Below, piece by piece: positions 1-8,519 of a stretch of 64,000 nucleotides of DNA. The position numbers and the translations under genes are program-made. How positions within the stretch are numbered: the stretch's first letter is position 1; each line of letters opens with the position of its first letter. Source of the stretch: Oligoflexia bacterium. Lineage in GTDB: Bacteria; Bdellovibrionota; Bdellovibrionia; JABDDW01. The stretch covers positions 186,001 through 250,000 of the forward strand of contig JADJXN010000002.1 of NCBI GenBank assembly GCA_016715815.1. The letters run 5' to 3'. The notes beneath the pieces were generated by a model. It did not search any database and had not been told where the DNA came from. It worked only from the letters and a program-made list of their open reading frames with translations.

Positions 1-2
1 TC

Positions 3-614
3 CCCTCTTTTGGTCAAGCCCAGCAATACAGTGGGCTTTTAGGTTTGTTAAAGGCTTGCATGCAAGCTAGTAACAGCTCCAATCAAGAAAACCTTCGCTT
101 AGAGAACGAAAATACCTTTTTTTATGAAAGCATTTCTTCCTCGCCATATCTTCCTAAAATACGTCAGCAAATGAGCTTTTTTATTAGGCACCCCCAACTA
201 AGGGGCTATGGCGGTTTTTTATTTTCTCCAAAAGCCCTTTATAGTTTTGTTAATGGAAGTGATATTTTTCATATTAATATTCCTACAGGAGGCGCTTCAT
301 TCCATTTGGCTTTAGATATTAGAGAAAATTCTGCCATAGCGGAATTTAGACCAGGTCTTGATGACGGCGCACATACCGTTATTAGCGGCCTTATTATTGA
401 TCGCTTTGAACATCTGATTAAAAAAAATCCCTTTTTTATAAAACTTAAAGGTCGTTTTTCTGACATAGATGCTAAAACCGTTGATGAAATCCCTGAAGAT
501 GAAATGCCCAGCCCTTATTTTAGAATACAATTTAAGGAGCTTAAAGATTTTCAAGCTTTTTTGGAAATGACAGACAAGTGGTATCAGGTTTCTGACCCCA
601 ATCGAGACCCATAA
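3..614 (+). CDS. Unrecognised protein, 5' end outside window
   Basis: The reading frame is open from the first bases of the window to the TAA at 612-614, so the visible 203 codons are the C-terminal part of a longer gene; the internal TTG at 45 and ATG at 60 are not convincing starts. I do not recognise the family. The visible part has no signal peptide, membrane segment or repeat. It is rich in aromatic residues, with an FFIRHPQLRGYGG stretch and an acidic segment (VDEIPEDEMP) near the end. It lies 39 bases upstream of eutB on the same strand and might share its transcript, but nothing in it points to ethanolamine metabolism. Confidence 0.6.
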   Translation, partial: PSFGQAQQYSGLLGLLKACMQASNSSNQENLRLENENTFFYESISSSPYLPKIRQQMSFFIRHPQLRGYGGFLFSPKALYSFVNGSDIFHINIPTGGASFHLALDIRENSAIAEFRPGLDDGAHTVISGLIIDRFEHLIKKNPFFIKLKGRFSDIDAKTVDEIPEDEMPSPYFRIQFKELKDFQAFLEMTDKWYQVSDPNRDP

Positions 615-653
615 TCGTTTGATTATCATTTAAAAGCTTGCTAGCGTTTATAT

Positions 654-2018
654 ATGCAACAGCTGGCAGTTAAACTGTGGGAAACACACTATCAATTTAA
701 AAGTATAAAAGAGCTTTTAGCTAAAGCTAATGAACCCAAATCCGGAGACCAAATGGCAGGCCTGGCGGCTTCGGATGCTCGTGAGCGCGTGGCAGCCAAA
801 ACAGTTTTAGCGGAAATTCCACTTCATATTTTATTTGAAAGCCCCAGTGTCCCTTATGAAAAAGATGAAATCACAAAGCTTAGTATTGATAGTTTAGATA
901 ATATTTCTTACCAAAAAATTAAAAATTGGACGGTTTCACAATTACGCGAATGGATATTACAAGACACAACATCAGGAGAAGAGATTTTAAAAATAAGTCC
1001 AGGCTTAACTGCAGAAATGGTCTCTGCAGTTACAAAATTAATGACCAACATGGATCTTATTATTGCAGGAAAAAAAATACGCGTGGTTGTTAAATGTAAT
1101 GCAACGTTGGGCTTAGCCGGCAGAATTTCATCAAGGCTTCAAACTAATCACCCCACCGATGATGTTACAAGTATTATTGCCGGCGCCAAAGAAGGTTTAT
1201 CTTATGGCACGGGCGATGCCGTCATTGGCATTAACCCCTCAACAGACAAGGTAGATAATTGCATAGCCATTTTAAGGGCCACAAAAGATCTCATGCAAAA
1301 ATACAAAATCCCCACTCAAAATTGCGTTCTTGCACATGTCACAACACAAATGCGCGCCCTTGAGGCAGGTGCCCCCCTTGATTTAATGTTTCAAAGTATT
1401 GCCGGCAGCGAAGCTACAAATAAAGAATTTGGTGTAAGTATAAAACTTTTAGATGAAGCCTATGAAATGACTTTGAAAAAAGGCACCGCCTTAGGCCCCA
1501 ATGTGATGTATTTTGAAACTGGGCAAGGAACAGCATTAAGTGCAAATGCACACTACAATACAGATCAACTTACAATGGAAGCACGTGCTTATGCGCTAGC
1601 TAGGCGCTATAAACCTTATTTAGTAAATTCTGTTGTTGGCTTTATTGGGCCAGAATATTTATATGATGCTAAACAAATTATCAGAGCGGGTTTAGAAGAT
1701 CATTTCATGGGAAAGCTAATGGGTATTAGCATGGGCTGTGATGATTGTTATACAAACCATGCAGTAGCAGACCAAAACGATCAAGAAAGCTTAGCTGTAT
1801 TGCTCGCTTCTGCAGGGGTAAATTATCTCATGAGTCTTCCCATGGGCGATGATGTGATGCTTAATTACCAATCAACAAGCTTTCACGACAATGCTTCTTT
1901 AAGAACAATTTTTAATTTTAAACCCACTCCTGAATTTGAAAAATGGATGGAGAGATTAGGGCTTTGGCAAAACGGCCGCCTCACAGAAAAAGCAGGCGAT
2001 GCAAGGATCTTTTCATAA
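654..2018 (+). CDS. eutB: Ethanolamine ammonia-lyase large subunit EutB
   Basis: Large, catalytic subunit of the adenosylcobalamin-dependent lyase that converts ethanolamine to acetaldehyde and ammonia. The 454-residue product matches the usual family length (about 453) and is collinear with enterobacterial EutB. Visible family motifs include YQIKNW, NATLGLAGRISSRLQ with the substrate-binding Arg and Gln, GDAVIGINP with the conserved Asn, LAHVTTQ, YFETGQGTALSA with the active-site Glu near residue 288, GFIGPEYLY, and GISMGCDDCYTNHA. No strong ribosome binding site precedes the ATG at 654, but the homology begins within a few residues of it. It is the first of three tightly packed genes (eutB, eutC, eutL). 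The enzyme needs B12, so cobalamin uptake or synthesis is expected elsewhere in the genome. Confidence 0.97.
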   Translation: MQQLAVKLWETHYQFKSIKELLAKANEPKSGDQMAGLAASDARERVAAKTVLAEIPLHILFESPSVPYEKDEITKLSIDSLDNISYQKIKNWTVSQLREWILQDTTSGEEILKISPGLTAEMVSAVTKLMTNMDLIIAGKKIRVVVKCNATLGLAGRISSRLQTNHPTDDVTSIIAGAKEGLSYGTGDAVIGINPSTDKVDNCIAILRATKDLMQKYKIPTQNCVLAHVTTQMRALEAGAPLDLMFQSIAGSEATNKEFGVSIKLLDEAYEMTLKKGTALGPNVMYFETGQGTALSANAHYNTDQLTMEARAYALARRYKPYLVNSVVGFIGPEYLYDAKQIIRAGLEDHFMGKLMGISMGCDDCYTNHAVADQNDQESLAVLLASAGVNYLMSLPMGDDVMLNYQSTSFHDNASLRTIFNFKPTPEFEKWMERLGLWQNGRLTEKAGDARIFS

Positions 2019-2019
2019 T

Positions 2020-2886
2020 ATGTTAGACCAAGAGTATGTCAGAGAAGTTGTGCGGCAGGTTTTAAAAGAGGTAATAAAAACCCATGCCCTTTCAAACACA
2101 CAAGTTAGTAATAAAAAAAGCTTAACCCCTGCTCAAAAAAACTTGGCCCGTTGGCTTGGAAAAGACTTAGATGCCCTTCAGGCTGAAGTGACACAAAAAG
2201 TTGTAGATAAAATTGCAGAAAACCCCGCGCGATTAAATGTTTCCCGCGCTGGAACCAGGTATCTCACCCGTGTGGCTTTAAAATTTTTAAGCGATCATGC
2301 TGTGGCAAAAGATGCTGTTTATGCTGAATTGCCTGACGGCTTTGCAGAAAAAAATGGTTGGATAATGCTTAATACAAAAGCCAAAGACAAAGAAGAATTT
2401 TTACTAAGACCAGACTTGGGCCGCCAGCTTAATGAGGCAAGTCTACAAATTGTTCAGTCACAAGGGACACATAATTGCGATGTTCAAATTACAGTGGCTG
2501 ATGGCTTAAGCCCCTGGGCCACAATTAGACACTCTAAAGCATTGGTAGATGAGCTTTTAAAATTATTCTCTAACCAAGGCCTTAAAGTAGGAAAAGTTTT
2601 TTGCGTTAAATATTCTCGCATTGCCATTGGAGATGTTATTGGTGAAGCTTTGAAAGCAAAAGTGAGCATGATTATTTTAGGCGAGCGACCCGGCCTTGGC
2701 GGCGGAGATTCTTTATCAAACTACATGGTATATAACCCCAAAGTAGGAACTGTGAATGCCCTAAAAAGCATGATCTCTAATATTCACCCATCAGGGTACA
2801 CTCCAATAGAAGCGGCAAAATTAACTTTATACATGGTTAATAAAATGTTTGAGCAAAAATGCAGCGGGATAGATTTAAAAATATGA
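2020..2886 (+). CDS. eutC: Ethanolamine ammonia-lyase small subunit EutC
   Basis: Small subunit of ethanolamine ammonia-lyase, which helps bind adenosylcobalamin at the interface with EutB. I chose the ATG at 2020 over the in-frame ATG at 1999: an AAGGA at 2003-2007 lies upstream of it, and the resulting start (MLDQEYVREVVRQVLKEV) resembles the known EutC N-terminus. This gives 288 residues against about 295 in enterobacteria. Recognisable motifs are SRAGTRYLT, FLSDHAVAKDAV, LRPDLGRQL, DVQITVADGLS, GERPGLGGGDSLSNYMVYNP and SNIHPSGYTPIEAA. The gene starts one base after the eutB stop and ends in an ATGA overlap with eutL, so the three are translationally coupled. Confidence 0.96.
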   Translation: MLDQEYVREVVRQVLKEVIKTHALSNTQVSNKKSLTPAQKNLARWLGKDLDALQAEVTQKVVDKIAENPARLNVSRAGTRYLTRVALKFLSDHAVAKDAVYAELPDGFAEKNGWIMLNTKAKDKEEFLLRPDLGRQLNEASLQIVQSQGTHNCDVQITVADGLSPWATIRHSKALVDELLKLFSNQGLKVGKVFCVKYSRIAIGDVIGEALKAKVSMIILGERPGLGGGDSLSNYMVYNPKVGTVNALKSMISNIHPSGYTPIEAAKLTLYMVNKMFEQKCSGIDLKI

Positions 2887-3542
2887 ACGTATCACCATTA
2901 AAACCAAAGATTTTGGCAAAACAACTTATTCACAAAATTACACCTGCTTTGGCAAAACAATACGGCATCACAAATTCTAAACACGTCAGCCTAGGCCTTG
3001 TTACTTGTGATATGGATGATGCTCTGTATGTTGCCCTTGATGAGGCCACAAAGCATGCTGATGTAGAGGTGGTGTACGCAAAATCTTTTTATGCCGGAAG
3101 CAATCATGCAAGTGGGCCACTCTCAGGGGAAGCCATTGGTGTTATTGCAAGCCATGACCCAGCTGAAATTATCTCAGGCCTTAGAGCGCTTGAATTATGC
3201 CTTAGTGAAAGTGCATGGTTTTATACCGTTGAGCCTGAGAAAAAAATAAATTTTTTCCCCCATGTTGTTTCAAGTGTAGGTCATTATTTATCAAAAATTG
3301 CAGAAGTTCCCGCTGGCACTTCTTTGGCTTACTTAATAGCTTGCCCTATGGAAGCTATGATGGGCCTTGATGCCGCAATGAAGGCTAGTCGTGTTGAGCT
3401 TGCAAAATTTTACGGCCCTCCAACAGAAACAAATTTTGGAGGTGGTCTTTTAAGCGGGACGCTAACAGAGTGTGAGGCCGCAGCCCAAGCCTTTACTGAA
3501 ACTATTGTTAAAATTTCTAAAAGCCCTGTTTTAACCATTTAA
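2883..3542 (+). CDS. eutL: Ethanolamine microcompartment shell protein EutL
   Basis: Trimeric tandem-BMC shell protein of the ethanolamine-utilisation microcompartment; EutL trimers form gated facets thought to pass substrates or cofactors. Starting at the ATG at 2883, in ATGA overlap with the eutC stop, the product is 219 residues, the same as enterobacterial EutL. Family features include LGLVTCDMDDALYVALDEATKHADVEVVYAKSFYAG split by the expected pattern, the HVVSSVGHYLS segment, YLIACPMEAMMGLDAA, and the PPTETNFGGGLLSG segment near the C-terminus. The earlier in-frame ATG at 2859 would add an unrelated basic extension inside eutC. No hexameric BMC shell gene, aldehyde dehydrogenase or eutA reactivase is seen in the window, so the shell is incomplete here. 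Confidence 0.93.
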   Translation: MNVSPLKPKILAKQLIHKITPALAKQYGITNSKHVSLGLVTCDMDDALYVALDEATKHADVEVVYAKSFYAGSNHASGPLSGEAIGVIASHDPAEIISGLRALELCLSESAWFYTVEPEKKINFFPHVVSSVGHYLSKIAEVPAGTSLAYLIACPMEAMMGLDAAMKASRVELAKFYGPPTETNFGGGLLSGTLTECEAAAQAFTETIVKISKSPVLTI

Positions 3543-3607
3543 TAAATTTTAGGCACTTGGTTTGCACCACTTCAGTTATTGCGTGGCCGGGGAGGGCCAG
3601 ATCAAAT

Positions 3608-3982
3608 ATGTTTGGGTTACACCTAATTTTAATTGTAATTTCTAGTATCACCAGAGCAGAAACTGTTACATCGAGAATGCCTGTTGAGCAAATTCACAAC
3701 ATCATTGCTTTAAGAATGAATATTAAAGTGAGCCCTCAAATTCCTCTTCCTAAGGTTGTTTATTCAAGCCAAATTCCATTTGAAGAATACCTTAATTTAG
3801 TCAGAGCCAATTTTGGCAAATACCCACTACCATCTGGCTTTGTTAATATGTATTCTTCTATACATAATATGATTTTTTTAATAGATGATGCCAAAATTTA
3901 TAAACTTCATCCCATTGAAGTGACCAGCCGAATTCAATATTGGTTTGAAGAAAATTATTTATTAAAAGGCCGCTCTATTTAA
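3608..3982 (+). CDS. Small exported protein, unknown
   Basis: A 124-residue product when started at the ATG at 3608, which places a hydrophobic run (MFGLHLILIVISSITRA) at the N-terminus that looks like a cleavable signal peptide with cleavage before ETVTS. The earlier in-frame ATG/GTG codons near 3557 would add a polar extension ahead of the signal and are less likely. The mature part is about 105 residues with no recognised domain and no cysteines. It begins 65 bases after eutL and its 3' end overlaps the 3' end of the convergent transsulfuration gene by 8 bases. I cannot assign a function. Confidence 0.6.
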   Translation: MFGLHLILIVISSITRAETVTSRMPVEQIHNIIALRMNIKVSPQIPLPKVVYSSQIPFEEYLNLVRANFGKYPLPSGFVNMYSSIHNMIFLIDDAKIYKLHPIEVTSRIQYWFEENYLLKGRSI

Positions 3983-5111
3983 GAGCTTGCTCTAAATCAG
4001 AAATCAAATCATCAATGTGCTCAATACCCACACTAAGACGAATAAAATTATCTAAAATACCTAATTCTTTTCTCTTATCTGCGGGTATACTTGCGTGAGT
4101 CATAATAGCTGGGTGCTCAATTAAAGATTCAACCCCGCCCAAAGACTCAGCCAATGAGAATATTTTAACTTTTTCTAAAAACTTGCGGGATTCACTTAAG
4201 CCGCCTTTAAGTAAAATACTTATCATTCCCCCAAACCCCTTCATTTGCTTAAGTGCTAGTTGGTGCTGTGGGTGAGATTTTAAACCTGGGTAAATGACTT
4301 TTTCTACTTTTGGATGTTCCTCTAAAAACTTCGCCACGCGCATGGCATTTTCTTGATGCGCTCGCATTCTAACGGCCAATGTTTTTGTAGCCCTTAAAAC
4401 CATAAAAGAATCAAAGGTGGCTTGCTGAGTGCCCATAGAATTTAACAAAAAATGAAGTTTTTCTGCTAGCTCCTGTTTCTTCACCACTACAATGCCACCC
4501 ACAATGTCACTATGGCCATTAATAAATTTTGTAGTTGAGTGACAAACAATATCAGCCCCCAAGCTTAATGGTTGCTGAAAGTAGGGGCTCATAAAAGTGT
4601 TATCAACACAAACTAAAATATTTTTACTTTTTGCCACCTTTGAGATCATTTCAATATCAATGAGCTTAAGCATGGGGTTTGTGGGCGTTTCTATCCAAAC
4701 CATTTTGGTATTTGGTTTAATGGCTTTTTTAAAGTTTTCTTCACTGACTAAATCTACAAAGCTGAATTCAACACCGTTATTTTGAATAACTTTATCAAAA
4801 AGCCTAAAGGTGCCACCGTATACATCATCACAACAAATGAGATGGTCGCCCTTTTTAAGAAGATGCGCTATGGTTGTGGTTGCAGCACACCCTGAGGCAA
4901 ATGCTAAACCAAATTTGCCACCCTCTAATGCTGCAACGTTTTCCTCTAAAGCTTTGCGGGTGGGGTTATGGGTTCTAGAATATTCATAGCCTTTATGCTT
5001 TCCTGGGGATTCTTGAACATAGGTTGAAGTTAAATAAACTGGCGTCATTATTGCGCCCGTTGTGGGATCAGGTTGTTGGCCTGCATGAATGGCTAATGTT
5101 TCAAACTTCAC
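3975..5111 (-). CDS. Cystathionine gamma-lyase / gamma-synthase (PLP enzyme)
   Basis: Cys/Met-metabolism PLP enzyme of fold type I, 378 residues, the usual family length. Visible motifs are YSRTHNPTRKALE, the glycine-rich FASGCAATTT, the HLICCDDVYGGTFRLF region, WIETPTNP, the PLP-contacting VDNTFMSPYFQQPL and the catalytic Lys in HSTTKFINGHSD, with FIRLSVGIEH near the end. The family includes gamma-synthase (forward, to methionine) and gamma-lyase (reverse, to cysteine), which sequence alone separates poorly. Because the gene directly follows cystathionine beta-synthase with a 4-base overlap, reverse transsulfuration (cystathionine to cysteine, 2-oxobutyrate and ammonia) is the more likely role. 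Confidence 0.92.
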   Translation of the reverse strand: MKFETLAIHAGQQPDPTTGAIMTPVYLTSTYVQESPGKHKGYEYSRTHNPTRKALEENVAALEGGKFGLAFASGCAATTTIAHLLKKGDHLICCDDVYGGTFRLFDKVIQNNGVEFSFVDLVSEENFKKAIKPNTKMVWIETPTNPMLKLIDIEMISKVAKSKNILVCVDNTFMSPYFQQPLSLGADIVCHSTTKFINGHSDIVGGIVVVKKQELAEKLHFLLNSMGTQQATFDSFMVLRATKTLAVRMRAHQENAMRVAKFLEEHPKVEKVIYPGLKSHPQHQLALKQMKGFGGMISILLKGGLSESRKFLEKVKIFSLAESLGGVESLIEHPAIMTHASIPADKRKELGILDNFIRLSVGIEHIDDLISDLEQALK

Positions 5112-6490
5112 TTAAGTCTTTCTCCTAGGTAAGAAATAAAATCAATTTTAGTTATTATTCTTAGTTTTTGCTTTTGATCTTTTACTAAAGCCACATAACC
5201 TTTGGCAAACATGTCTGATAATTTTTGAAGAGTATCTTCAAGCTCTACCATAACAACAGTTCCACGCATAAAATTTAAAATTCTATCACTTGGTTTTACA
5301 AGGCCCGAAACAAGTGGGCGGATAAGGTCGCTCTCATCTATTACACCACTTAGTTGGCCCTCGGTAAATACAGGAAGCTGGGAAACCCCATGCTCTTGCA
5401 TTTTATTAATAACTTCATGAACTGAGTCTGTGTGTTTAGCAAAAATAACCTCATTTACCTTAGAGCCAAGGGCTTCAAGTAAATCACTAACGTGGTCTGT
5501 AAAAAGTGGGCTATCAAGAAGACCGTTATCTCGCATCCAGTTGTCGTTAAAAGCTTTGCTAAGATAGCGGTTACCACTATCAGGAAAAATAATAACAATG
5601 TTTTTCTTATCTTTTAGGGTTTTTGCATACTTCATAGCACCGCAAACTGCTGAACCGCTACTCACACCCGCCCAGATACCCTCTTTAACCAAAATATCTC
5701 GGCACATTAAAAAAGATTCTTTGTCATTTACCTGCACAAACTCATCTATAAGTTTAAAATGAATGTTATCTGGTAAAAAATCTTCCCCTATGCCTTCTAT
5801 TTTATAAACTTTTGGCTGGGCATTTAGCTTTCCGGTTTTAAAATAATCAGTCAGTAAGCTTCCCTCAGGGTCCACAGCAACAATTTTAATATTTGGGTTT
5901 TTTTCTTTTAAATATTTTGCTGTCCCGCTAATAGTTCCGCCAGTTCCAACTCCGGCTACAAAAACATCTACTTTGCCATCAGTTTGCTCCCAAATTTCCG
6001 GCCCCGTGGTTAAGTAATGTACCTCTGGGTTATCTGGGTTATGGTATTGGTTGGCATAAAAGCTGTTAGGCGTTACTTCAACTAATTTTTTAGCAACACT
6101 GTAGTAACTGCGGGGGTCTTCTGCTGCAACGGCTGTTGGGGTCACTACTACTTTTGCGCCAAATGCTCTGAGGGTTTGAATTTTTTCATCACTCATTTTA
6201 TCTGGCATTACAAAAATGCACTTATAACCTTTAACGGCTGCTGCCATGGCAAGGCCCATTCCAGTATTGCCACTTGTGGCTTCAATAATAGTTCCACCGG
6301 GTTTTAATTTTCCTGAGGCTTCTGCTTTTTTAATAATATATTGGCCAATGCGGTCTTTAATGCTCCCGCCGGGGTTAAAAAACTCCACTTTTGCTAAAAA
6401 GTTATGATTTGCACCCTCTGTAACGCGATTTAGTTTAACAATAGGTGTATTGCCAATTAGATCTAGAATGTTGTTTTTAATTTTGGACAT
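5108..6490 (-). CDS. cbs: Cystathionine beta-synthase with C-terminal CBS pair
   Basis: PLP fold-type II enzyme that condenses serine and homocysteine to cystathionine. The N-terminal 330 residues carry the catalytic domain: IGNTPIVKLNR, the PLP lysine in NPGGSIKDR, EATSGNTGMGLA, and the phosphate-binding GVGTGGTISGTA. After a linker, residues from about 345 to 460 form a Bateman module of two CBS motifs (VFAKHTDSVHEVINKM and DRILNFMRGTVVMVELEDTL), as in eukaryotic and some bacterial CBS enzymes where it regulates activity. The start at 6490 is preceded by GAGGAG at a good distance; the longer in-frame start at 6535 lacks this and overlaps the upstream gene. It is transcribed before the gamma-lyase gene, which overlaps it by 4 bases. 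The product is 460 residues. Confidence 0.93.
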   Translation of the reverse strand: MSKIKNNILDLIGNTPIVKLNRVTEGANHNFLAKVEFFNPGGSIKDRIGQYIIKKAEASGKLKPGGTIIEATSGNTGMGLAMAAAVKGYKCIFVMPDKMSDEKIQTLRAFGAKVVVTPTAVAAEDPRSYYSVAKKLVEVTPNSFYANQYHNPDNPEVHYLTTGPEIWEQTDGKVDVFVAGVGTGGTISGTAKYLKEKNPNIKIVAVDPEGSLLTDYFKTGKLNAQPKVYKIEGIGEDFLPDNIHFKLIDEFVQVNDKESFLMCRDILVKEGIWAGVSSGSAVCGAMKYAKTLKDKKNIVIIFPDSGNRYLSKAFNDNWMRDNGLLDSPLFTDHVSDLLEALGSKVNEVIFAKHTDSVHEVINKMQEHGVSQLPVFTEGQLSGVIDESDLIRPLVSGLVKPSDRILNFMRGTVVMVELEDTLQKLSDMFAKGYVALVKDQKQKLRIITKIDFISYLGERLK

Positions 6491-6491
6491 T

Positions 6492-6677
6492 TTACTCCTC
6501 AAAATCCAATACTTGATAGGGATGCAGCGCCTCAAGCACCATGTTAATTCTTTCCACTGGATCTTGTGTATATTCCAATTCTAGATCTGTCATTTTTTTT
6601 CTTATTGTCTCTTCTTGGGGGCTATCTTTAAGTAATTCTTCCACCAAAGACTCTAATTTTTTTACTTTTTCTTCCAT
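6492..6677 (-). CDS. Small acidic coiled-coil-like protein, unknown
   Basis: A 61-residue, highly charged product with heptad-like leucines (VKKLESLVEELL) that suggests a short coiled coil. It is likely real because it has an AGGGGG motif about 8 bases before the ATG and ends one base before the start of cystathionine beta-synthase, consistent with a shared operon. No family is recognised. It has no signal peptide or cysteines. A role as a partner or adaptor of the transsulfuration enzymes is possible only from position. Confidence 0.6.
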   Translation of the reverse strand: MEEKVKKLESLVEELLKDSPQEETIRKKMTDLELEYTQDPVERINMVLEALHPYQVLDFEE

Positions 6678-6743
6678 GTCATACCCCCTAGCCTACTTAT
6701 ATATTGCTAAAGCGTGGGCCAGCAAGTCTTTTGAGGCAGCTTA

Positions 6744-7280
6744 TTATAGGTTTATTATCTGTTTTAATCTGTCCTCCCAGAGCTTATTAACACCCAAATA
6801 ACGTCTGGCTTTGCGTATAATACTCATTGTTTTAACAGGCTCTTCTTTAAAATGCTCCTCTGCATAGAGGTAAACTTGCTCCCAAATCTGAGCACGGCAC
6901 TTTTGCCACTGACTTCTTGTGAGATCTAGTTTTTTATTTAAAAGTACTTCAAAAAAACCCTGCTGATTGCGTTTTTGAATGCAAAGATTGTTTATATCCT
7001 CAATGAGAGTTTGGTTTTTGGCATTTATAATTTTTAAATCCGTCTCTCTATTTAAAAAGCTAATACATTTTGTAATAGAGCTTGTTTTTTGGCTAAAATC
7101 CGCTATCTCTTTGCAACCTTTAATATCTTCTAATTGCATTGCAACTAGTTTTGATAGCTTTTTGTTTTGTTTAAGCTCTAGTTGAAGCTGCAGCTCAAAA
7201 AACTTTCTGTTTTGGTAAAGGCTTACCTCATTTTGGGTCCAACCAAGGACGATTTGAGTTAGAAGTAATAAACTAAGCAT
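6744..7280 (-). CDS. Exported alpha-helical protein next to Tad-like genes
   Basis: A 178-residue product beginning with a short hydrophobic segment (MLSLLLLTQIVLGW) that looks like a signal peptide. The rest is helical and charged with several cysteines spread along it; no domain is recognised. The start codon directly follows the stop of the upstream F-domain gene with no intergenic base, so it is very probably co-transcribed and translationally coupled with the two secretion-like genes. A periplasmic or membrane-attached partner of that apparatus is a reasonable inference from context alone. Confidence 0.65.
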   Translation of the reverse strand: MLSLLLLTQIVLGWTQNEVSLYQNRKFFELQLQLELKQNKKLSKLVAMQLEDIKGCKEIADFSQKTSSITKCISFLNRETDLKIINAKNQTLIEDINNLCIQKRNQQGFFEVLLNKKLDLTRSQWQKCRAQIWEQVYLYAEEHFKEEPVKTMSIIRKARRYLGVNKLWEDRLKQIINL

Positions 7281-7709
7281 TTAAAAATCTCCTAAATTTA
7301 TAATTAACGGAGTAATTAGAAGCAAAACAACAGCGGGTAGAATTAATAAAGCCAAAGGAAGCATGAGTTTAATAGGTAGGAGTTGAAGATATTTTTCAAA
7401 ATCATTTTCAATTTGGCGCTCCAATTCTAACTCTAAATCATTTAAGACGGTATCTGTGGGGCTTCCATTAAATCCACTTTTTAAAATGCTAATAAACGCT
7501 CTTTTAGGGGCTGAATCTAAAAGAAATGGGTAGCTTTGTGTGACTTCATTAAAATTTTGGCCCGCTTCAAGCCTAAGTTGCCAAATCTTTAAGGTTTTAG
7601 ACAAATCATCGGTTTTATTTTCTAGAGCTTTCTTTAAAGAGATCTTTAAAGATAAGCCCAAATGCATGTTAAACCTTGTTTCTGAAACAATTATAAGAAG
7701 CTTTGTCAT
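7281..7709 (-). CDS. TadC-like type II secretion F-domain protein
   Basis: A 142-residue membrane protein. The soluble N-terminal part has the alternating helices of the type II secretion F (T2SSF) domain, with an LRLEAGQNFNEVTQSYPFL segment, and the C-terminus ends in a proline-containing hydrophobic stretch (LPIKLMLPLALLILPAVVLLLITP) typical of TadC-type Flp pilus proteins. It is much shorter than usual TadC proteins (about 300 residues), keeping one domain and one or two membrane segments. It overlaps the upstream F-like gene by 4 bases. No CpaF/TadA ATPase or pilin gene is visible nearby, so the pair is an orphan in this window. Confidence 0.65.
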   Translation of the reverse strand: MTKLLIIVSETRFNMHLGLSLKISLKKALENKTDDLSKTLKIWQLRLEAGQNFNEVTQSYPFLLDSAPKRAFISILKSGFNGSPTDTVLNDLELELERQIENDFEKYLQLLPIKLMLPLALLILPAVVLLLITPLIINLGDF

Positions 7710-8383
7710 AAAAAATGGCTTTCTTTTGGCTTAAAATAGAAAAAAACTACATATAGGCCACTTAAAAGTAGAAAAAAGCTTAAAACCATAAGTTTTCTAC
7801 CCAAACCAACATGAAAAACATCTAAAAACCCTGGGTGAAAGTGTAGTTGGAATAAAAAAATTCCAAAATAAAGAGCTGCTGACACCACCCCTTGTGCTCG
7901 TGGCTGCACTAAAACAGTTTTTTGCTTTTCCTTAAGCTTATTTGAAAGAAAAATTTTATTTCTAAAAGCAAAAATGACTTTGTAAGCAAGACTTGGGTAC
8001 TGTAAACAAAATGAAATGACTTGGTTAAACTGTTTTGTTTCAATGTTATTAGTTTTTAGTAAAAGCATTTTAAGTTGCTGATTTTTTTCAACTTTTTCTT
8101 TCGCCACGCTTGTAAAAGAGCGTCCCACTTTAAGCTCCAAAATAATTTCATCGCAAATTCTGATCAAATCTTGACGGCAACTTTTGTTTTTTTTCAAAAA
8201 TGCAGCTCTTAATCCAAGTTGAAGTAATAAAAATGAAAAAAATATTTTTGAAAACACAAAACTTGCCAACAAAACCACCAACATTGGCATGAAAAATAAT
8301 TTTTTCCGTCCGGAAAGTTCGAAAACCGACCACAAAAATAAAAATTCGGACGTGAAAATAAAAAAAACGTCAAAGAAACTCAT
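7706..8383 (-). CDS. TadB-like membrane protein
   Basis: A 225-residue protein with hydrophobic N-terminal segments (residues about 1-55), a central soluble helical region that resembles an F domain (ICDEIILELKVGRSFTSVAKE), and two C-terminal membrane segments. The layout and adjacency to the TadC-like gene are what suggest a TadB-like platform protein; sequence similarity is weak. It is the first gene of a three-gene unit (7706-8383, 7281-7709, 6744-7280) reading away from the promoter region at 8384-8519. Its base composition is very AT-rich. Confidence 0.5.
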   Translation of the reverse strand: MSFFDVFFIFTSEFLFLWSVFELSGRKKLFFMPMLVVLLASFVFSKIFFSFLLLQLGLRAAFLKKNKSCRQDLIRICDEIILELKVGRSFTSVAKEKVEKNQQLKMLLLKTNNIETKQFNQVISFCLQYPSLAYKVIFAFRNKIFLSNKLKEKQKTVLVQPRAQGVVSAALYFGIFLFQLHFHPGFLDVFHVGLGRKLMVLSFFLLLSGLYVVFFYFKPKESHFL

Positions 8384-8441
8384 GTTTGAAGTAAATGAGC
8401 AACGTGTGTGCCAAAAAATTTTATTTTTTAAAAAAATAGTA

Positions 8442-8469
8442 TTGACGTTGTTGTTGAAAGTTGTACACT
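8442..8469 (+). promoter_or_regulatory. Candidate sigma-70 promoter for the lysine-rich peptide gene
   Basis: TTGACG at 8442-8447 and TACACT at 8464-8469 are separated by 16 bases, a near-consensus -35 with a weaker -10. An A/T tract lies upstream at 8414-8437. The predicted transcript would start near 8476, leaving a 5' leader of about 45 bases before the ATG at 8520. Confidence 0.5.
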
Positions 8470-8519
8470 GATCTCAACAGAAATATTTTTTAACGTGTCT
8501 ACTCATAGGAGGGAAGACC

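Noticed and set aside
1999..2019. Earlier ATG for eutC
   Set aside because: Overlaps eutB and has no ribosome binding site; the ATG at 2020 has AAGGA upstream and matches the family start.
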